Shown here in pieces: positions 51,301-60,300 of a stretch of DNA of 64,000 nt. Origin of the DNA: Crotophaga sulcirostris. Lineage: Eukaryota > Chordata > Aves > Cuculiformes > Crotophagidae. Numbering within the stretch: position 1 is the first letter of the stretch; each line of letters opens with the position of its first letter. The DNA lies in NCBI GenBank assembly GCA_013397455.1, contig VYZB01000120.1, forward strand, positions 1,727,680 through 1,791,679, read 5' to 3'. The notes under the pieces were generated by a model that searched no databases, was not told the DNA's origin, and saw nothing but the letters and a program-made list of their open reading frames with translations. The translations under genes and the position numbers were made by a program.

Positions 51301-54300
51301 TTTCTATTAATGTGAAAAACTTTAGGACAACATTTCTGTTTGTGGATCCAGAATACTGTTGTCAAGGGTAGTATACATATGTTTACATTGTATAATTGTT
51401 TATGGTTTAGCAGTCTCCTCTTGACCATAGCTCCTGTGCTCAGCTTCTGCTTGACCCTAAAATACATTGAGATTATACTCTAAAATACAACTAGTTTACA
51501 TTCAAATGCAAACTGATGGGATGCGTTGACACTTAATTCCTTAAGAAAAACTGAGCAAACTATCCTCAGTTAACGGGTTTACACTTGGTGAGCTCATACT
51601 AGTGTCACTAGTGTATTTACTATCTTGGCTGCTTGTGTTTCTGATATTAGATTTAGTAAGTGAATATACCACAGGCATTGTCTCCTATCATTGTTAATGA
51701 ATGAGACCTAAAATATCTGTGAATCCTGCCTTCTTTGTAATGGGATGCTAACAGTAGCCGTTTTTAATTTAAACTTGGCTGGGGCAAACTTTCTGAAGCA
51801 AAGGCAGGTACGTTTTTAAAAGAACATGCAGTAGCTCAAGAGCAATGATCAAAATATTATTTTTTTTAATGCTGTTCCGAAATCCTTACTTGCTTTATGG
51901 GTAAAGCTGCTCAGCTGCTAGTCTGCTGGGCCTTTATAATACTTGTTGAAAAGACATTGAGCAAAGTCAGCCTGTTTTAAGTGGCTAACACCTCTTCCAA
52001 AGTTATACGGATAACAAGGAGTACTATGCCACTACCATGTTGGAGGGAGTTCATTTCCCAATGGTGCATTTTTTTTGTGCAGAACAAATTCAGGTAGACC
52101 ACTTTGGGTGTTTACAGCACATATTTTTTTTCTTTAAAGTGAAATTTGTTAACATTTCCTTCCTATAGATCCAGAGTACTTTAACTGGGGTCTCCTTGAC
52201 TTACTAATCAAGTTTATCGAAATAAATTATTTTCTGGAATGCGTAAAGCTAATCCTTCCTATCAAGTTTCACACTTCTCAGTTGCCATTTTTCCATGCTG
52301 TTGTTTTAAAGTTGTGTTACCTCCAGCACTTGACAAATAGGATGATTCTAAATATTGGTAAAGGAAACTGTAGACCAATGACATACACGCCATTTAAAAA
52401 TTGTTGTTTTTAATTTTCCTTTTATTTTATTGATTTTGTAATGGGAAATGTATTTAATGCATAACTAGTGTGGAACTAGGTAGGTTAATGCTAAATTTTA
52501 ATTGCTGTTCATGTTTAGCCTTTCTAGTGATATCACAGGCATTGGTAATGATTAATGCTTGAAATGAGGGAAACATCTTCACAAGCAGTAAAATCTAAAG
52601 TGTCTCTGATATTACAGATTTGTGCCTTAAAATGTTTGTTATTTCCACAAATTCAGTTTAGAATTTTCATGTCACTTATTTATTAATTTTTTTAACAGTG
52701 TAGTAAAAGTCGATCCCCAGCAGAATGAACCGTTCTACGATGCTATTGCTATTGTGGATCCATTGACAAGAGAAGCACAGAAGATGGCTCATTTATTGAT
52801 TGTAAGATGGTGGTTATTTCTTTTAATTTGTATGTCTGTAGTTTAATTTTTACTAAACGTTTCCTTATTTCCATACACAGTGTAGTAAAGGGGTAAACAA
52901 AATCTAGGTTTTTTAAAATATATGTATATATATATNCCATACACAGTGTAGTAAAGGGGTAAACAAAATCTAGGTTTTTTAAAATATATGTATATATATA
53001 TATTTAGTTATTCAAATTCTTATTAAAAAGTCAGGGATTATCTAATTTGTCATTGGAAGTACCTTATTTGCAATTAAAATTGAAATGTCAAAGAACCAGT
53101 CCTCTTAAAAGTGAGTTCATAAATGCTCTTTATAGTCAATAGAAGGAAAGGAGGAGATTGTCTACATAATATAGAGGGAAAAGTTCTTCCATATCAAGAT
53201 ATTAAGAGGCATATGCTTCTTTCCATTAAACCAAATCACCTTAGTTTTCCAAGATACCTAAATGAAGTGGTCTAACTCTGACCTGTAATATCATCGTAAG
53301 AAGATTGGACTATAAACCTTTCAGCTCTTGGAAAGGTATTTCTCAGTTGATTAATGCTACCTAGAGTATCTAGAAGTCTTCTATTGCGTGAAGCTATTGA
53401 TCATTTAAAGAGAGGCTGTCCTAAAAACATAGCTCCTACAATGATTTTCTTTTTTCACTATCTGCAGATTATCACTCTACCTCAGGTTCCTTTATCGTTT
53501 CCCCATAAAAATGTAAATTTTGTCTTCTCTTTATGATCCGTTACAGTTCTGAAGCCTGTAACTTCATTTTTGCTGCACCCCATTTTATCTTTTTCTCTGC
53601 AGTAATTATGAAAGTTTCATAAATTTTCACACTGGTTTTCCCCTCCCATTTTTATACCTTTATGCCTTTTGTGTTTAATGTTGAGACATCCACATAATAT
53701 TGAAACAATGTATAACTTTTACAAATTTGGGGAAAATTCTGTTATTTCAAGACACTGAAGTACTAGATTCTCTCTAGAACCAGTTCTTTCATTTCACTAT
53801 TCTCAGTTAAAATGAAAGCTTGATACTACCAAATGCAAGTATTTTCATTTTGTAACTGACTGAAAACTTTCTCTGCTCAGCCATAATATTATGGTAAGTT
53901 GCATCAAGGACCTTGTACCTCAGATCAGAAGCTTCCATTCCTCCTAGCACAGCAGGCTCCCTAATGAGCCACGTCTTCCCTAATGCATGCTGAGGTAAAT
54001 GACTCCCAGGGTGTACCAGGCTGTTCAGCCATCGCAGATCCTACTTGATTTATAGAAGCTTATTCAAGAAGCCAGTACTTAGGAGAGAATAATGAAATCT
54101 TGTTGAAATTAAACAAATCACAAATATTTTAAAGTAGATTTCCAGTTTTTTTCATAGAAAATGAAAATATAAATGAATATATATAAATGAAAATATAAAA
54201 TGAAAAAACATAAAATGAAAATATAAAATATAAATGAAAAATAAAATAACCTGAAAATCAAAAAAGATATATCTAGTTCTCTATTATAGAATGCCTCCTC

Positions 54301-57300
54301 GTCCTGATGTAGAGACAAAATATGCATGCATATACAGCAAGCCCAAGATTTAAAGTTCCTAAATGGATGCCTTTCTGATTATATTTTTATATGTAGATGA
54401 CTTAAACACTGTAATCTTTAAGCACTGAGATATATTTATATTTAAAGGACCTGGTTTTGAATAATGTAAGTGAATGTGTCCAGTGTGTTCTGGTAGTAGC
54501 TATTCATGGTGCGAAACTTGTGTAGTAACTTCCACAGCAAAGCACATGATTCTTGCCCCCGTCCATATTGAATGTGTCCACATTATGATTTCTTTTTAAC
54601 CTTGGTGAAGACATGCTATTGTATTACTTTGTGTCACTTAATAGCCACTTCTAGGAAGTCTTTTGGCATTTTTAAAAAAATATAAGTAGAAAGTTACTCA
54701 TATTAAACAGAATTGAAATTGAGAAGGTGTAGAAAGCTATAGAGAAACAGTAATTGTAACTTCACTGCTTAGTCTGAGAAAGTGGCAATTTAAGGACAGA
54801 GTCAAGGTACGAGTCAGAGCACAAATAAGAGCAGAGCCAAGGCTTCTATCTGTTTTTAAAATATATACTGGATTGTATGATAAGAACTGCTTTACATCCT
54901 TTCCAGAGAGAGGCAGGTAGAACTTTCCATATAACCAATGTTTTCCCTTCTTCAAATAATTATCTCATTAGACTTCAGCATCAAATATTTCCAGACAAGG
55001 CAACAGTCATAGTCCAAAGTAGATCTTTAAATACTAACCTTAACTTGACCAGGATTGGACCGCATCAGTTCTCAGCAGAATGGAACAGCTAACTAGTCAT
55101 AAAGTTATGAAAGTGGTCCCTAAGTTGATGTGAAAAAAAGTAGAAATTCCTTCCTCTGAGGACAAAATTGAAGAGTTCAGGTTTTTTCTCATGGTTCACC
55201 AGAAACAGATGAAAAAATATTACACACAGTACCACTGAGCAAACTGCATATCCCCTAGCCTAGCCACTTAACTCCAGCAGCGTATAACTCGGGATCATCT
55301 ACTTTTTTTTCTTGTTCCAGTAACTGTCAGAGAACTCAAAAATGTGGAGAGAAAAAAAATGTAACCTTTTCTTTTTTCCTGTCAATTATCTTTTGCCTTT
55401 TTTTCTTTGTTCATCCTGTCTTCAAGGAGAAACTCTTATTCCATCCCTAGAGTGAGGAAAAATTTCTGAAGGAGCCTCTTTTGATAATCTAATCTGATTT
55501 CCTATATAACACAGGTCATAGGACTTCTTTTTATCAATTAGCATTTGAAGTAGAAATCCTTTTTTTATCCTAATTTAAATATTATCAAGGCGTTGAATAC
55601 AGATCATAGCTCCTACTGAGCTTCTCCAGTGACTAATTAATGCCACTGTTTAATTCAGACTTGGAATTGCAGATTTTTATTTAGCTCCATTCTGTAAGCA
55701 TTTGTCTTCTTGTCATTTTACCAGTTCTGTTGAAGATTCTATTGTAAGAGTTTGTTTTCAGTGTAGTTGGTATTTGTATGGTGATGTTCGTACACGATTC
55801 CAAGTGGTTGGTTCAATAGTTGGTTCAATGGTTTAGTCAGTTGATGCTTTTCAGATGGGTTTTGGTAGCTTACAGTAAGTGTTTTTCAAAATAAAACTTA
55901 CTGTTAAATAATTTTCAAGCCTAATAAACTGAAATAATTCAGCCATTTGTTTTAGTTTGAAATACTTCTTGGCTGAAATGTCCGTGCTCTTCTTTGGATT
56001 TTCTTAATTAAAGTAAACCGAACAAACTCTTCAAAAACCCTGCTCTAAAAGAGGCTTTCCAATTTTGTAGCCATTTTCATGTGTTGGCTTGAGTACCCTG
56101 GCTTTTGGTGTCCTTATAAGCCCTAAATAATAGAATCGTATTCAGAATTTCGGAAGTTGCATTGTTGGAAAACACGGAGATAAAGCGTTCTTGTCTTATT
56201 TGCCATTTCCTATTGGAATTTAGTAGATGATACCAGCAAGTACTTGTTGCAAGTGCTTTTAATTCTGAATGACAGATAGACAGGCAGATAAATAGATAGA
56301 TACGAGAGTCACTTTGACCTCTCTTTTGATTTTGATGGTCTTTAGCCCACGTCATGTAATACTTTCCCTTCTTATGCTTTCAGTGCTGTTCAGGTTCTCA
56401 TTTCCTGCTTCTTCACTTATTGTCACTTTATGCCATTCCCTAGCCTTTATTTCTTGCTCAGTACTTTTTCAGTGATGGTATTCAGGTGACACCAAAGGAT
56501 GAGGATAAGAAACTACAACCAGAAGAGGTGCCTAGGACTACGCAGAGTTGTAGCACTGTAGTAAAGAATATGTGTAGCCATGGGTTGAACCAAGGAAAGA
56601 ACAAAAGGGTTATAATAAAAAAGACGTTTAAGGATGACCGTTTTCTTGCTTTGTTCCCAATTTACTTGCCATTTTAGATATTAACCTTGGTGGTATCAAT
56701 ATTTTACTTGGCTTTAATAACTTATTTGCTTTTCTGATAATAACCATAAAGGTGGACAAAGCTACTTAACAGTTTCAAATTAGCACTTCGGATCAGAAAC
56801 CACAGAAATGAAGACAACTTGGTAGTGGTTTTTAGGAGTGCTTTAAAGAAATTAATAACTTTATTAGCTTTAAACAAAATAGACTGCTCACAAAAATAAG
56901 AAAAAAATAGTGTCCTAATATTATGGTTCCTATATAACAGCATCCACAAAATCAATATTTTAAAAATGAACAGATTAAGAAATGGAGAAAGAAGTAGGAA
57001 TATTTTAACTTACTGGAATGTTCTGAAGTTGACTGAAGAGTTTTGCACATCGTTAGTGTATTGCTGACATTTAAAGTTATTCAGTAATTACGTATTAAAA
57101 CAATTATCTGAGCTTTATTATATCCAATAATTTACTGTATACAGCAATTTTATTAAGAGTGGAAGCCATTATTTTAAGATTGGTTGTTGAATAAAAGGCA
57201 TGTGTTGTACTTAAAGACTTTAAAGTGCTTTAAAATCTTCTAGAAAACACAATATAAGAAAGGTTATCTAATTTACTCAAGCACTGGAACATGGGGATAG

Positions 57301-60300
57301 CTGCTCTTTAAAAAACTACATCACTAGGGGAAAACATTTTTGTTTTGACTATCAAGAAAATCATGTGCTAAATCATGCAGTTTTAGAAAAGGTCACATCT
57401 CTATTTGGAATATCTGACAACATCCTGTAATATACAGGTATTTTTAGAATTTTGTAAGAGTTTTCTCCTGAAGCTTGAGAAATAACAGGATGTTGGAAGA
57501 ATAACTTTGGCCCATTTTCAAAGTTTGATCATTAGCAAGAACCATTTTTTACACATTTTTTTTCTGTAGGTACTCAAAGACATTGTCAATCTGAAACTGA
57601 GATTGTTTTTGAACTGCAGATCTAAGCTGTCAGAGGCGCCACTGAAGAGGTAAGTAGTTTTTAGCTTTTCTTACAAATATATGATCTTGCTTGGTTTGGA
57701 AGAAAACAACCTTAGCAGCTTATATTCCCTTAAAAAAATAAGCAGTGGTTTGTGTTTCTGGATTCTTCTGTTGCATTAGTTATTTTCTTTGAATGCAAGT
57801 TGAATTGTTACTGAAGCTGTTTGCATTTCTGTAGAGAAGAATTCTGATTCTAAGGTGTCAAGCATGGGATCACAGCAAACTGGTCTAGTCCATTAGATGT
57901 ATTTCTCCTAAACAATCCTTAGAGAAGTCAATGGAGAGTCTTTCATACCTGTGAAAACTTTCAGAGGGAGGTTTTCTGCCTAACTTGGTTACTTCTTGCA
58001 ACCTACTTACTGTGTAATGAATTTTACAGATTAAGTTTACTGAAATTCATCTGAGTAAATGTACGGTCTGCATTTGAGATCTCGCTGTAATTCATTAAGA
58101 TTGTTATACCCTGAAAGTCCCTGTCCTAAATGGAAGTTTCTTTTAACTGTATGTAAGGACCAGGGTTCACTAATTCAGTTACAGTTACACACTGAAGTCG
58201 ATGCCGCAGAGAGGATTCTTTTCCCTGTATGAAAAAGGTTTAAGCACTGCCATCTCTTTCACAGTTGTTGTACCTACAGTCTTTACTATGAGAGAGAACT
58301 GGGATAGTCTGCATTTTGCAAGTGTCAGTGCCTGGTTCTTTCCCTGTGCTTGGGAAAGTTCAGAGGAGGAAGTTTGCTGGCATTATTTAGAGAAGCTGTG
58401 GATGCCCTGTCTCTGGAAGTGTTCAAGGCCAGGTTGGACAGAGCTTTGAGAAACCTGATGTAGTGGAAGGTGTCCCTTCTGTGGCAAAGGGGTTGGTCTG
58501 ATGATCTTTAAAGATCCCTTCCTACCCAAAACATGCCATGATTCAATGATCTACCCTGCAGAGAGGTATTTTTCTTACAGCAGTGGTTTCATATACAAGC
58601 CCAAATACTTTGTAGCAGTTGTGTTCCTCCTGATGGGTACTTCATAGAATTTTCTTCTTCCTGCTCCACCCCCTTCCCTAGGTGAAGCACTCTGCTGCTT
58701 TCACTCTTTCAGTCTTCAGAGCTCTTCTTTCCCTGTTCTGGTTCCTCACGTTTTATGGAATATCTGTAGAGGAAAGAAGAAAATCATCATTTTGTTGTTA
58801 CAAGTGTCTTACCTGTGGAATAAATAGAGCAAGAATTGAAGAGGAATAGCGAGACCTATTCTTTCCTCTACTCTCTACACTGTGTTTGCTGCTTTTAGGG
58901 TCAGGAGCTGTTCCCAAAGACTCTTCTTCAAGCAGAAGTTAGTCCTTCTGCTTTGTTTAGTGATACAGATTCTGAGAATTCAGGGCAGTTCCCAGTCAAG
59001 ATGTTTAGATGCATCTCTTGGGTATTCACTTTCCCAGCCATTAAAATGTTAATGGGAACTGTGCATTTTCACAGCAAAAAAAAACTATCAAAAGCGAATA
59101 AATGTGTGTGCATCTGCCAGCCCATTTCAGATGTTGCAGGTACTATCTGATGGTATTCTGGAAGAACAGGGAGCTACTCTGCCTCCAAATATCATTAAGC
59201 TGGTAAACATTCACTATATTTTAAAATATTTTAGAAGAACTTTGTGCTTGGAACTTTATGCTTCAGTAAATGTATTTTTTTAACACTTCTTTTTCAACAG
59301 TTTCTATCGTTTTGTTCTGGAACCAGAATTAAATTATGGGATCAACAAGCACCTTCCTTCTGATCCTGTGGCAAAATTTCTAGAACTACCAGAATCTCCT
59401 CTTTTGACTCTAAACATGATCACTCCTGAAAGCTGGTTGGTTGAAGCAGTAAACAGTTCCTGTGATCTCGATAACATTCACTTACAGGATGTAAGTAAAA
59501 GTTTGTAAGCATTATAAAACTTGTGTTTGAGACAGAAATGGAAATCTTGTGGAATCTTTGTCTCTTGTTTTTTGGAAAGGCTTTCTTTGGTAATTGAGTA
59601 TTTGGTATTTTACCATTTTTATTTTCAGCACCTGTTTTTATATTTTCCCTTATTTAAAAAAAAAAAGCAGTCTTGCAAGATAGCAGTGAAATGGAAAAAA
59701 AATCAGAATGCAGAATAAAAGTAAGATTTATTTACTGTGTTGAACTTCATAATGTTTATGGAAATGTTCTTTTATAGATAAAAGTAAAGCAGTTGAAGGA
59801 TTTTGTATGCTAGCTTTCTGTTTCCCTTTATTTTGTAAATATTTTTGGTAATAATAAGTTTAACCTGTGTAAGTCTTCAAATAAACCTGAATAGATTGCT
59901 GTTTATTAATATATATTAAAATGTATTTGACCATTTTTTAGTTCAGAATTTTTTAAATTACGTCTTTAATCCCTCAGTTCCAAAATCACTGGACTTGTTT
60001 CAGTCACTAAACCTATGCAAAATATTGAAGGTGTTTGATCCATCAAAGCTGTGTATTCGGAAGGTGTATTGTGAAAATAAAGGTTGGGATTTACCTTACA
60101 AAGTTGAGATGCCTCAGCTTCCTCAACAGTCAATGGAGAGAAAGAGAAGATTCCTCCAGACAGCAATTCATCCTCTTTACCTTCGATACATATTTTAAAA
60201 TTGAGTGAATTTTCTTCTGGAAGGGCCTTTCTCTTTTTTTTTTGTTTGTTTGGTTTTTTTTGATAGTTGAATTCAGGTGAAGTAAATCCCCCACATTTGT

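Larger units (their letters stand above)
52802..57569 (+). other. UGGT2 intron 23
   Basis: 4.8 kb. It holds the N and duplicated 65-base segment at 52871-53001, an A-rich repeat at 54156-54250 and a GATA-like repeat at 56271-56303. No transposon recognised. Confidence 0.65.
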
